NCBI GenBank assembly: GCA_037783545.1
Contig: JBBELK010000011.1
Coordinates: 124,001-188,000, forward strand
Origin: Henricia sp. BOLD:AAB3569
Lineage: Eukaryota; Echinodermata; Asteroidea; Spinulosida; Echinasteridae
Direction: 5' to 3'
DNA: 64,000 nt
Position 1 is the first letter of the stretch; each line of letters opens with the position of its first letter. The notes below the pieces were generated by a model. The model ran no database searches and was not told the DNA's origin. It saw nothing but the letters and a program-made list of their open reading frames with translations. Below, piece after piece: positions 32,386 to 44,400 of the stretch. Made by a program: the position numbers and the translations under genes.

Positions 32386-33439
32386 CAGTTGGCCTTGGTA
32401 TTTCTCACTTCAGATAATCCTTTTACATGTATTGTTTTTAAATTTCACAAAAAAACTAAATTTGCCATCGATTTAATTGTGGAATGTTCTGTAATTTTAA
32501 GTCAATTTTCGTAACTTTGTGGTGTGCACAGCGGTCGTAATACCCTTTAAAATATTATAGAAGTAACATGGTTGTTAGCGTGATTTGCCCGTTCTCGTCG
32601 GGTTTAAGACAGTATTACCTGAAGTTAAATTTTTTAGGGAGATTACTTTTATTATAAAATAGTTGTACAGACCCAACAAAGGTGAATTTTTTTTTTTAGA
32701 AAGATTGCCATTTACCTATGTGGACACAGTTTGCATTCTCACCTGGCACATTGTGCGCCGGGGACGGAGGTATATGTACCCAAGCATGTTGACAGAAAAA
32801 AAAAATATTTTGTCACATGGCCTATATACTGCTCGCCCAATGGTAGTTCATTAATGTTATTTTGAATAATAAGATGATATCAAAACACAGGTTCGACGGG
32901 GAAAATTTAACAACACACACTGAAAAAAAATCAAATAAACAGGCACTTCACTGTAGAGCATCTTGCCGACCTTGTTATAAATATACGCTTTAATATACAG
33001 AAAGTAACCCAGTGAAAAATAAATGCTAAATTAAGAAATGAAATCAAAGGAAGTATTTTGCCATAAAAAATGCACATACTCTAAACTAATTTTGGTAAAT
33101 ACGTTTTGCTAGATATGGTTCAGTGGTCATGATTTATTTGTTCATACGTGCTGTTAGCCAATCAATTGATCGACCCTTCATCGACCTATCATTCATTCGA
33201 TTGGTCGATGGAATGATCAATCAATCGATTAATCATTCAGTCGATCGATCAATCTGCAAAAAGTTACGACCCTCCCGTGTTTGTCCTCCAGATGGGGAGA
33301 GAACAATAGAGCTACGTTGGGAAACGCACGTGGCTGCTTACTGAAGAGCACAGGCTTTATTGTTCTCCGATCTGGAGGACAAACACGGGAGATGTTTATT
33401 GACCCGTGACAGCTGCGAAACCGCTTCATTGGCAGCCGA

Positions 33440-33600
33440 AGTGTGACGTGGTTTGCCATGGGATTTGTCCATAAACATCATAGCCGTCGGAAAAAGTGCC
33501 ACTGCAAAAGCACAGGGACACGGTTCATTAATTTTAAGTTTAGAGCCATTGCCTTGGCAACTACCAACAGATGACGTATTCACGTTGGCAGTCTAATGTA
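33440..33600. mobile_element. MITE-like inverted repeat inside both palindrome arms
   Basis: GTGTGACGTGGTTTGCCATG ... TTGCCTTGGCAACTA ... GATGACGTATTCACGTTGGC; mirrored at 38035-38195. Related to 42275-42412 (GTGTGACGTCAGTTGCCATG ... GGTGACGTATTCACTTTAGT). Confidence 0.5.
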
Positions 33601-34051
33601 CATAACTACCTTCATAAAAAGCAATCATGAGGATTGTACAAATACTTCATAAGTTTTTCCTGTCTGATACGTATACTTTTCATAAAGTAAGGTTTTCTCG
33701 CTCAATTTAAACAGAATACAAATCAAAGTCATTTCAGATGCAATAGTCCGCATCAAACACAATATGGAGATGCGCTATCATCTGACAGAACGTATCCTTT
33801 GCTCAACTTATTGGGTTTGTCTCACTGGCATTCCAAAAAAAGGTCAAAATACTTCGGCTGTAAGTAGTCTTGCCCTTGTTTACAAACTGTAATAGTTTTT
33901 GGCACAAAACTATCAACCAAATTTCAAGATATTTTGAATTGTCTTTTATATAATCAAAGCATTGCAATTAACGTGTAAAGATTATATAGAGTCACATAAT
34001 TATCTAATGCACAACATCTAAAACATACAATGTTGAAACATTATGCCAAAT

Positions 34052-35326
34052 CAGGCGCGGATCCAGGGGGGGGGGGGGGGGGGGGGCCGAGGGGGCACGT
34101 GCCCCCCGGGCAAATTGAGTCCAAAAAAAAAAAAAAATGGGCGGAAAGGAAAGGAGGTAAAAGAAAAAAGGGGGGAGGGCAAGTAGTTGAGTCAAAAAAA
34201 CAAAATGGGGGGGGGGGGGAAGGAAAGGCCGTAAAAAAAAAAGGAGAAATCGGAGGGCAATCTTCTTAAAAAAAATACCGATGCCGATATTTAACATCTG
34301 CGTATACTTTTTGGCTTTAAAAATACTGAAAAAATGCAATAAGAAAAAAAAAGGTAATCAATCATGCCATGGAACTGAATTCCCCCCTCAACATCTAATC
34401 CCCATGGTGGAGTATAATTACTGGTTTGACCATTTTTCGTTTGTTATCGGTAGTCTGTGAATTCTGGTTTGCTGACCTGATTCCTCAAAGTATATAAATT
34501 GTTCTGTTTCGTCTGAAAAAGGTTCAAGGTATACCTTGTGGAAATTTTTGCCGAGGACAACTTGACGCCAATACACATAGGCCTGCCTACTAATGGTCTA
34601 TTATGTCTTGCAGCCGATCTGTCGATGTTTTAACACAGGGCATTAGGGCAAGGAACAGTCTGAAATCAAGTCCTTTTCTTGAACTTTTCAACTGGACTGA
34701 ATTAAAACTAAGAAAAAATCCGGAAAAATAAGAAATGATGATGGGTAAAAACTGCATATTAAATGCCAAATTGGGGAGGGAGAAACTTTATAGATTTTTG
34801 TCAACTTAACCGGGCGAAAATAATGGCTAAAAATAATGGTGAAAATAATTCTTCATACACACAATTCTCAAAACACACAACAATCTTCAAAACTTTTGCT
34901 TAAAAAAGTCAGTTAAAAGTGGCCAGGAATCGCCTTAGATTGCACCACAGAGCATCTAGAATCCAAAATTTCCCGGGGCCCTTAAGCGGGCCCCGGACCC
35001 CACGCCGTAAGGGCTTCGCGCTACGCCCTCGCATTTGTCCCTTTTTGTTGTGCCCCCCCGTCTACAAAATTCCTGGATCCGAAAATAATTATTCATACAC
35101 ACAATTCTCAAAACACACAACAATCTTCAAAACTTTTGCTTAAAAAAGTCAGCTAAAAGTGGCCAGGAATCGCCTTAGATTGCACCACAGAGCATCTAGA
35201 ATCCAAAATTTCCCGGGGCCCTTAAGCGGGCCCCGGACCCCACGCGGTTAGGGCTTCGCGCTACGCGCTCGCATTTGTCCCTTTTTTTTTTGCCCCCCGT
35301 CTACAAAATTCCTGGATCCGCGCCTG
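34052..35326. mobile_element. CAGGCGCGGATCCAGG-ended transposon, non-autonomous, in left arm
   Basis: Ends CAGGCGCGGATCCAGG and CCTGGATCCGCGCCTG. Flanked by CAAAT on both sides (34047-34051, 35327-35331), while the right arm carries a single CAAAT in the uninterrupted GTCAAATGGACGTC (reverse), which proves a 5-bp target duplication. Poly-G and poly-A tracts at the left; a 240-bp tandem duplication (34849-35088, 35089-35326) at the right. No transposase seen. Confidence 0.9.
34849..35326 (+). repeat. 240-bp tandem duplication within the CAGGCG element
   Basis: ACAATTCTCAAAACACACAA starts at 34861 and again at 35101; the units are nearly identical, each with CCCGGGGCCCTTAAGCGGGC. The second unit continues into the element's right end. 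Confidence 0.95.
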
Positions 35327-35477
35327 CAAATGGACGTCATATCTCAACTACTCTACATACAAGATCTAAATAAACAGGTTGAAAAGTTAAAACAAGCTAA
35401 AGCCTGCTGCCTTTAGCAGTATTTTCGAAGTTTTGCAACTTTGATCAAAATCGAGCATTGACCTTCTTTTTTTTAGT

Positions 35478-35815
35478 CAATGCGACCGAAAATTGGTGCC
35501 TTGTGGAGACATGAGTTCTAAAGGGAACAAAATATAGTGTAAAGGTCTCCACAAGGCAATTATAAAGATCTCCACAAGGATGGCACTGATTAAAAAATAC
35601 TGAATGTTCTCAAATATGAGGGATTTTAAAACTATTCTGGTCGCTACATCCTCTAGTGTATGAAATTATGAGAATTCGGTCTAAATTTGAGCTCCAGAAA
35701 AAAATTATGGTTGAAATAGGAGTGTTTTGACGGAATTTTTACCAAATAATAGCCATTGTTCGGATTTTGTGCACAAGAACAAAGGAATGTCTCCATACAA
35801 GGATAGGGGAACGGG
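35478..35815. other. Left-arm-specific stretch of the palindrome
   Basis: The right arm goes straight from GACCTTCTTTTTT to TAGTAGCGGCAACTCG (reverse); the left arm has about 335 bp between them, with TTGTGGAGAC / GTCTCCACAAGG inverted words. Either an insertion on the left or a loss on the right. Confidence 0.6.
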
Positions 35816-35970
35816 AAAGCGGCAACTCGTAGCACCGCACCGGGCACAACTTCATGTCGTTCTTCCATCAGTACCGTTAACAAAAACAAAGAAATAACAT
35901 CAAAGACTATACTTTAGTTGTTTCTTATGCAGAACGGTATATAGTTCTTTGCGACGAATGTTCGAATTCC

Positions 35971-36153
35971 TTACACAAGAGGGGGTCCAGTAGACACGAG
36001 ATATTCCGGTGTTTCTCCGACTCGGAGAACAGGCGACGAACTTCGTTCAAAGAAATGGCCGTCCAAACCATCGTAAGCGAACCAGATGTCATCTTTTTTC
36101 AAACGGCAAGTGAAGTGATATCCTCTCGATGCACCGTCATGCCATGTAAGATG
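35971..36153 (-). pseudogene. Protease-like C-terminal exon fragment in the palindrome
   Basis: After an acceptor (TTTTGTTCAG) the minus strand reads VHLTWHDGASRGYHFTC, then RLKKDDIWFAYDGLDG and ends in a stop. The H-x-T...W-x-x-Y-D-G pattern resembles the histidine end of ubiquitin-specific or transposon-borne cysteine peptidases. The other arm (36350-36500) carries the same sequence with about 50 bp missing. The family assignment is a guess; no other exon was found. Confidence 0.35.
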
Positions 36154-36236
36154 TACCTGAACAAAATAAAAACGCAACAATCATTCTTATTTTGTTTAAT
36201 GCGGATTTCGGCTTGTCTTCCATAGTCGAAATATTT

Positions 36237-36268
36237 GTGTTAGAATTCAAGTCGTACATTTAATATAT
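36237..36268. other. Palindrome centre (32-bp spacer)
   Basis: Arms meet as CATAGTCGAAATATTT - spacer - AAATATTTCGACTATG. A true loop this short predicts cruciform or hairpin formation. Confidence 0.85.
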
Positions 36269-36879
36269 AAATATTTCGACTATGGAAGACAAGCTGAAAT
36301 CCGCATTAAACAAAATGAGAATGATTGTTGCGTTTTTATTTTTTTTAAGTGCATCTTACATGGCATGACGGTGCATCGAGAGGATATCACTTCACTTGCC
36401 GTTTGAGAAAAGATGACATCTGGTTCGCCGCCTGTTCTCCGAGTCGGAGAAACACCGGAATATCTCGTGTATCTACTGGACGACCTCTTGTGTAAGGAAT
36501 TCGAACATTCGTCGCAATGAACTATATACCGTTCTGCATAAGAAACAACTGAAGTATAGTCTTTACAGTGATGTTATTTGTTTGTTTTTGTTAACGGTAT
36601 ACTAATGGGGAACGACGTGCAGTTGTGCCCGGTGCGGTGCTACGAGTTGCCGCTACTAACAAAAAAGAAGGTCAATGCTCGATTTTGATCAAAGTTGCAA
36701 AACTTCGAAAATACTGCTAAAGGCAGCAGGCTTTAGCTTGTTTTAACTTTTCAACCTGTTTATTTAGATCTTGTATGTAGAGTAGTTGAGATATGACGTC
36801 CATTTGACATAATGTTTCAACATTGTATGTTTTATATGTTGTGCATTAGATAATTATGTGACTCCGTAATCTTTACACG

Positions 36880-37689
36880 TTAAAGGTACACACCGGCCTA
36901 CTGTTTACATAGTTAATAGTGATGTAGTATCGTTGACAATAATTTTTTGATGGCCCTTGTGAAAAAGATCATAAAAATCCCCGTGAATACAGACAAAAGC
37001 TTAAAATAATGAAAACGGTAAATAGTCGGGTATACGCTTTACCAGCCGTTCACTATCGTGCCGAAACTCAAGATTTTGTTGCAAGCGATATTCACTCTTC
37101 AGTTGTCAGATGTTGCTTTATTTTCTTCTGAATATGTCACTTGACAGTCAGGACGATTCCATTTTTCTGTAGAGTTGGAGTTTCGGTTTGTCTTCGCGAA
37201 AAAAAATACGTGCGTAGAGCGTGGTAGCACAGTGGACGTGGCGGTGCGGCCGCCGGGCTAATGTTGCGTTTTTCCCGTGGGCTTCAGCGGCGTAACACGC
37301 TTGCATTTCTCGGACTTCTTGTGTCAACATTTTATGTTCGATTTCTCAGAGTTATGTTCAAATTTGTTTCATGATCTGAATAAATATTTTTTTGTTTTTG
37401 GAAAAAAAATCAGAGCTGAATTTGATGCAGTACTACCGTAATAAGCTCCCGAAGTCAACTACCGAACGGCTGGAAACGAAACTAACTCCAATGACACGTG
37501 ACGTTTCTGAACCAGATTCAGGTTCAGAAAAGTCACGTGACCTCAGTTTTTTTTTAATGCTAAAAAACGGTCAAATTTGATGGCGTCTTTTTAAGATATT
37601 TTTTAGACTACTTGAGAAGGGTCTTCATAATCACGTGATAGTGAATTTAGAGCCCAAAATAGCCCAACAAAGCCGGTGTGTTCCTTTAA
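36880..37689. mobile_element. TTAA-flanked transposon (piggyBac-like target), in right arm
   Basis: Ends TTAAAGGTACACACCGGCC and GCCGGTGTGTTCCTTTAA. The left arm has the empty site GCAATTAACGTGTAAAG with one TTAA, confirming a TTAA target duplication. 810 bp, no transposase frame; internal hairpin GTCACGTGACC / TCACGTGACG. Confidence 0.88.
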
Positions 37690-39574
37690 TTGCAATGCTT
37701 TGATTATATAAAAGACAATTCAAAATATCTTGAAATTTTGTTGATAGTTTTGTGCCAAAAACTATTACAGTTTGTAAAAAAAGGCAAGACTACTTACAGC
37801 CGAAGTATTTTGACCTTTTTTGGAATGTCAGTGAGACAAAGTTAACCCAATAAGTTCGGCACATGATATACGTTCTGTCAGATAATAGCACATCTCCATA
37901 TTGTGTTTGATGTGGACTATTGCATCTGAAATGACTTTGATTTGTATTCTGTTTAAATACGTCACTCTTAGACAGGAAAAACTTATGAAGTATTCGTACA
38001 ATCCTCATGATTGCTTTTTATGAATATAGTAATGTACATTAGACTGCCAACGTGAATACGTCATCTATTTGTAGTTGCCAAGGCAATGGCTCTAAACTTA
38101 AAATCAATGAACCGTGTCCCTGTGCTTTTGCAGTGGCACTTTTTCCGACGGCTATGATGTTTAGGGACAATTACCATGGCAAACCACGTCACACTTCGGC
38201 TGCCAATAAAGCGGTTTCACAGCTGTCACGGGTCAATAAACATCTCCCGTGTTTGTCCTTCGGATCGGAGAACAATAAAGCCTGTGCTTTTCGGTAAGCA
38301 GCCACGTGCGTTTCCCCACGTAGCTCTCCCCATCTGGAGGACAAACACGGGAGGGTCGTGACTTTTTGCAGACCGATCGATCGACTGATTGATCGATTGA
38401 TTGATCAATCAGATTTTTGCAGATTGATCAATCAGATTTTTGCAGATGGATCGACCAATCGAATGAATGATAGGTCGATGAAGGGTCGATTAATTGATTG
38501 GCTAACAGCACGTATGAACAAATAAATCATGACCATGTGCACTGAACCATATCTAGCAAAACGTATTTACCAAAATTAGTTTAGAGTATGTGCATTTTTT
38601 CTGGCAAAATACTTCCTTTGATTTCATTTCTTAATTTAGCATTTATTTTTCGCTGGGTTACTTTCTGTATTTAAAGCGTATATTTATAACAAGGTCGGCT
38701 ACAGTGAAGTGCCTGTTTATTTGAATGTTTTTCAGTGTGTTGTTGTTCAATTTTCACCGTCGAACCTGTGTTTTGATATCATTTTATTATTGTCCAAAAT
38801 AACATTAATGAACTACCATTGGGCGAGCAGTATATAGGCCATGTGACAAATGTTCTTTCTGTCAACATGGTTGGGTACATATACCTCCGTCCCCGGCGCA
38901 CAATGGGCCAGGTGATAATGCAAACTGTGTCCAAATAGGTAAATGGCGATCTTTCTAAAAAATAAAAAAATTAAATTTTGGGTCTGTACAACTTTTTTAT
39001 AATAAAAGTAATCTCCCTAAAATGTTTAACTTCAGGTAATACTGTCTTAAACCCGACGAGAACGGGCAAATCACACGAGAAACCATGTTACTTCCATAAT
39101 ATTTTAAAGGGCATTACGACCGCTGTGCACACCATAAAGTTAAGAAAATTTACTTGAAATTACAGAACAATCCACAATTAAATCGATGGCAAATTTAGGG
39201 TTTTTTTTATGAAGGGAAATTCAAAAACAATAAAGGATTATCTGAAGTGAGAAATACCAAAGCCAACTGCGCAAATATGTTTTAAAAACGTAAAGTTCGT
39301 GGGGAAAGACCACGTGGTTGGCATTTTGGTGCATCTTTTTATTGGATGAATTATACGTTTTTAAAACAAACGTCCGTAGTTTGTTTTGGGTACGTTTACC
39401 ACTTTAGTGACCCCATAAAGATTTAAAATTATCACCATTGAATTCTACGGGTTTAAAAACCCTCAGAACTCCACTTTCCACTTAAAGACAGACATAAATG
39501 TATATTTAATTTTGGCAAACTTTCGTTTCATTCTGGCCCACTGTGCATGTGCGTCGTTCCGTGGACATATTTTA

Positions 39575-41045
39575 TATTTTCGGAACGAAATATACTACTA
39601 GGACCAGCTAGGACCCCCGGGGCCAGGTAGAACCACTGTATACAAGTACCCAAAATTCCCCTTTATACATCCCTACCCATGGCTGCCTGGCCCCGGTGGT
39701 TTGGCAGGGGGAAATCGGGCCGCATATATTACCCGCCGTTATGCATTGCCTATGGGCCTAGGCGTGATATTATAATATATATCCGGAACGAAATATACCA
39801 CTAGAACCCCCGGAGCCAGGTAGCGACCAATGGATATAAGTACCCAAGGTTCCCTTCTATACATCCCCACCCATGGCTGCCTGGCCCCTGGGGTGCGGCA
39901 GGGGAAAATCGAGCCGTATATATTATGCATCGTTATGCATTGCTATATATACGCCTATGCGTGATATATATCTGGAACGAAATATACTACTAGAACCCCC
40001 GGGGCCGGATAGCGACCATTGAATACAAGTACCCAATGTTCCCCTCTATACATCCCCACCAATGGTGGGAAATTGAGCCGTATATATTACGCGTCGTTAT
40101 GCATATGCCTATGCGTAATATATATTCGTAACGAATTACACTACTAGAACCCCCGGGGCCAGGTAGCGACCACTGGATACAAGTACCAAAAGTTCCCCAT
40201 TATACATCCCTACCCATGGCTGCCTGACCCCGGGGGTGGGGCAGGGGGAAATTGAGCTGTATATATTACCCGCCTTTATGCATTGCCTCTGAGCCTACGC
40301 GTGATATAATATATACCCGGAACGAAATATACCACTATAACCCCCGGGGACAGTTAGCGACCACTGGATACAAGTACCCAAGGTTCCCCTCTATACATCC
40401 CCACCCATGGCTGCCTGACCCCGGGGGTGCGTCAGGGGGAATTGAGACGTATATATTACGCGTCGTTATAAGGCCTATATGCGTGATATATATCTGGAAC
40501 GAAATACACTACTAAAACCCCCGGGGCCAGGTAGCGACCACTGGATACAAGTACCCAAAGTTCCCCTTTATACATCCCCACCCATGGCTGCCTGACCCCG
40601 GGGGTGCGGCAGGGGAAAATTGAGCCGTATGTATTACGCGTCGTTATGCATTGCCTGTGGGCCTACGCGTGATATAATTTATATCCGGAACGAAATATAC
40701 CACTAGAACCCCCGGGGCCAGGTAGCGACCACTGGATACAAGTACCCAAGGTTCCCATCTATAGGCCTACATCCCTACCCATGGCTGCCTTACCCCGGGG
40801 GTGCGGCAGGGGTAAATCGAGCCGTATATAATACGCGTCGTTATGCATTATGTATATATAGGCCCATGCGTGATATAAATACACTACTAGAACCCCCCGG
40901 GCCAGGTAGCGACAACTGGATACAAGTACCCAAGGTTCCCCTCTATACATCCCCACCCATGGCTGCCTGGACCCGGGGGTGAGGCAGGGGGAAATCAAGC
41001 CGTATATATTATGCATCGCCTGCATTGCCTATATACGCCTATATG
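39575..41045 (-). repeat. 188-bp satellite array, 8 copies (right arm)
   Basis: Reverse orientation of the left array (ACATCCCCACCCATGGCTGC recurring) from about 39670 to 40970; one monomer near 40060 carries a deletion. Confidence 0.93.
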
Positions 41046-41269
41046 CGTGATATAGGCAGAAGAAAATTTGAGGACAAGGAACCAGTCTTATTGCAAATGC
41101 GGATCATGGACTAGACTGGTCACCTGTCCAAGTGCGCTACGCTGTTCTCGCTATACATATACGACGAAGGGGAAGTAAATATGTGGACAGGCGAACCAGT
41201 CTAGCCTATGCACGTGATGCAGTGCGTACGGAATTCGTAGACAATCGTACGCAGTTACTGTTAGCGCAC

Positions 41270-41401
41270 GTACGAATGTCGAATAAGTAACAGCTCCTTA
41301 TTGAATGTCGAATAAGTAACAGCTCCTTATTGAATGTTTAATAAGTAACAGCTCCTTATTGAATATTGAACGTCGAACGTCGAATAAGTAACCAACTTCA
41401 C
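41270..41401. repeat. Right terminal minisatellite of the palindrome
   Basis: Three to four units of GAATAAGTAACAGCTCCTTA plus TTGAATGTC; ends 33 bp before the SULT start codon. Confidence 0.85.
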
Positions 41402-41434
41402 ACCGGTCAAGAACCAAACTATTGAGAAATAATC

Positions 41435-44400
41435 ATGCCTTTAAAGATTCTCCGTGGCATGGCCTTACCGTGGCGGGCACTGGACAGCAATCTTCAGGCG
41501 GCCCAAGATCTAGAAGTCAAAGATACAGATGTCTTCGTCATATCTTTCCCCAAATCAGGTACCGATATAACGCTCGTTTCATGCGTCCTTCTTGGGTCGT
41601 GTGTCTCATCGTTCGTGTTGTTGCGGTGGTTCGTCACAGGCGCTAGCTTGTTTTGTCTTAAGCGGGCCTCCCACTGTGCGATTTTTGCCACGAATTAGCT
41701 ACGATTGGGTACGATTGGGTACGATTATTATTATTATTATTATTATTTATTCGGCCAATACATCAACAAAAAAAACAAAAAAACAAGAGCACACAAATTA
41801 CATGCTGTGAACAATAAACAAAAGTTACAAAAGAAAGCGCAATTTACGATGTAATACTGAATAATGCAGAGAAAATAGACAGGAGTGAACCAGGACAAAA
41901 CAGTCCAAGCCGGCCAGGGTAAGCAAAAGTGAACCTAAACACTGTAGCCCTAAAGCCTGCTCACCCAAGCTTGATCTGTTCACATAAAGAGACACATATA
42001 AATATTTTGTAAATTAATAAAACATAGAAAAAAATATATATATTTATATAACGGCAGATTAACTTGTGGATAAAATAAGGTGTTACAGAAAAATGCAATT
42101 AAAATGATATTTAGTACGAAAAAAAAAAATCAAAGTGATATGTGTGTGGTCAGGCAAATACATTTAAATGTAATGAATGAAATTAGAATAACAAATTGGC
42201 AAGAATGTGGAATAAACATATTAAACACTCATTTTATTTTTTTTTTTTTAAAAATACCACAGGAAATATTGTACTAAAGTGTGACGTCAGTTGCCATGGC
42301 AATTGGGTCTAAACACGTCCACCGGTATAGCACAGGAAAACAGTTCACTGGATTCAGTGTAGACCCAACAACCATGGCAACACACGAAGGGTGACGTATT
42401 CACTTTAGTAGTCTATTGGCAAAACACAGAACACAAACACTTCGAGTAAACAAGTAAACATTCAGAAAAGACCAAGGAAAGAACAAACAAACACAAACAC
42501 CAACAAGTCAAAGTCGAAAACAATTCACTTCCAGTACCCCTATCCCTCCCCCCTCGCACCTCCCCCTACCCCCACTGCACCCCTCGCCCACCCTTCCCCT
42601 TTCCCTCCCACCACCCAAACCCCACACCCCCCCACAGAGCCGCTCCCCCAAGACCCGCCCCCCTCCCCCCACAAGAAACAAACAAACAGCCCAACAAACA
42701 AACATCAACAACCCAAAAAACAAACAAACAAAACGCAACAACAACAATGGGAATGAGTGAAGATTTATCCTAGATCCTGAAAGTAGCTAGACAAGGTTTT
42801 GTTGAATGAATTGAAGCTGTCCATGATAACAGAGTCTCTGATATGTGAGGGAAGGCTGCTCCAGATCCGTGGGAATGAATGAGTGATGGAGTTCTTAAGG
42901 GCAAGTGTTCTGGCATACTGGTGGATGAAAACGAGATGATCCTGGTGGCGCGTGTTTACAGTTAAGTTATCATGAATCGAATGACAGTCAATAACTCGAA
43001 ATAGGGACTTCATAACAAATGTGATTGCTTGCTTGTCACGTCTGTTCCCTAAGGACGTCCAGTTGAGGGCTCGAAGTCTTTCCTCATAAGACATAGACCC
43101 CCTTGCAACCTTTAAGCACATCCTGCAGGCACGGCGCTGGACCCTCTCCAGTTTGGATTTGTCGACCGCGGTGTATGGGGACCAGGCTGGCAAACCATAT
43201 TCCAGCACTGGTAGCACAAGGGATTTGTAGAGGGATGCAATGGCCTTTGTTGACGCACCACCTGCCACTTGCCATATGAAGCCTAATGTTCGGTTGGCTT
43301 TCGAAACAACCGTGTTGATGTGGTTAGTCCAGGTCAGGGTACTGTTGATAGTAATACCAAGGTATTTGTGTGTTGTAGTGATGCTGAGAGGAGTGCCGTG
43401 GAGGGTGTAAACTGGTGGTTCCACTGGTTTCCTCGCTCTTGTCATGTGCAGTACTTTTGTCTTCTTTTTGTTGATCTGCATGCCGTTCATTGTACTCCAT
43501 CTGCCAAGTTCAGTGAGGTCTGCTTGGAGGGCAAGCTCATCATCTGGTGACTGGATTGGTTGGTAAATAATTGTATCATCGGCAAATAACAGGACGTTTG
43601 TCGACAGGTTGTGGGAAATGTCATTCACGAAGAGGTTGAAAAGCAAAGGGCCTAGGACGCTTCCTTGTGGGACTCCGGATGTTACTGGGGCCCAGTCCGA
43701 ACAGCAACCGCGATACATAACACGCTGCCTTCGGCCAATCAAGAAGGATTTAATCCATGCCCAGGTTTGTCCACGGATGTTGTAATTACTTGCAATTTTT
43801 TCAAGCAGGGTGTGGTGAGGCATGACGTCAAAAGCCTTGCTGAAATCGAGGAAGATTATGTCGATGCGAGGAGGACGCGGTCTATCGAGTATGGTTGCCC
43901 AGTCAGAGATTGCATTTGTAAGTTGGGTGACGCAGGATCGGTGTGCAGTGAAGCCGTGTTGTTTGGGGTTTGCAAGGCAAAGTGAGGTGATATGTTCATT
44001 GATGTTCTCTCCCACGGCTTTTTCAAGAACTTTGCAGATGACCGAAGTCAATGCGACTGGACGGTAGTTTTGGATGTTGGTGCGCTTACCAGACTTAAAC
44101 ACTGGTGATATTTGACTGTTTCCAGTCCATAGGGAGGTAACCGGTTGAAAGCGAGGAGTTCATTATTCGTAGGAGTGGAGGTGCAAGTGTTGTGGCCATT
44201 GCTCGTATTAATGTAGACGAGATGCCATCACATCCTGGAGCTTTGTGTGGGTTGAGATTGAGCAGAGTTTTCCGAAGCCATCCAAGCTTAACTGAGATAG
44301 GGGAAAGTTCAGGTATTGGCATGGAACAAGGGGGCGGAGTCAGTGGAGGTGGTGTGGGCGGTGACTGAACTGAGGAGAAGAACTTGTTGAATGCTTCGCA

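Larger units (their letters stand above)
26545..41401. repeat. Giant imperfect palindrome (14.9 kb), arms about 9.7 and 5.1 kb
   Basis: Outermost words GTGAAGTTGGTTACTTATTC (left) and GAATAAGTAACCAACTTCAC (right) are exact reverse complements. Matching pairs run inward: 33125-33215 with 38455-38535, 33970-34045 with 36815-36870, 35332-35470 with 36665-36805, 35960-36236 with 36269-36520. The spacer is 36237-36268. In sampled stretches the arms differ by a few percent. The length gap is explained by a longer satellite array and two nested elements on the left, less one on the right. Candidates: a foldback-type transposon (sea urchin TU elements have long inverted repeats with tandem-repeat ends) or an inverted segmental duplication. 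No clean target duplication (left flank CCAGTC, right ACCGGTC). Confidence 0.9.

Noticed and set aside
34004-34339. Lys/Gly-rich and Phe/Pro-rich open frames on both strands
   Set aside because: Poly-G and poly-A runs inside the CAGGCG transposon.
33338-38297. An 81-codon open frame kept in both palindrome arms (33583-33338 minus, 38052-38297 plus)
   Set aside because: About 10 of 81 residues differ with few silent changes, so there is no sign of protein constraint; it overlaps a MITE-like inverted repeat.
26545-41401. Polinton or other virus-like element as the source of the long inverted repeats
   Set aside because: No polymerase, integrase, packaging ATPase or capsid-like frame was seen between or within the arms, and the arms meet with only a 32-bp spacer.
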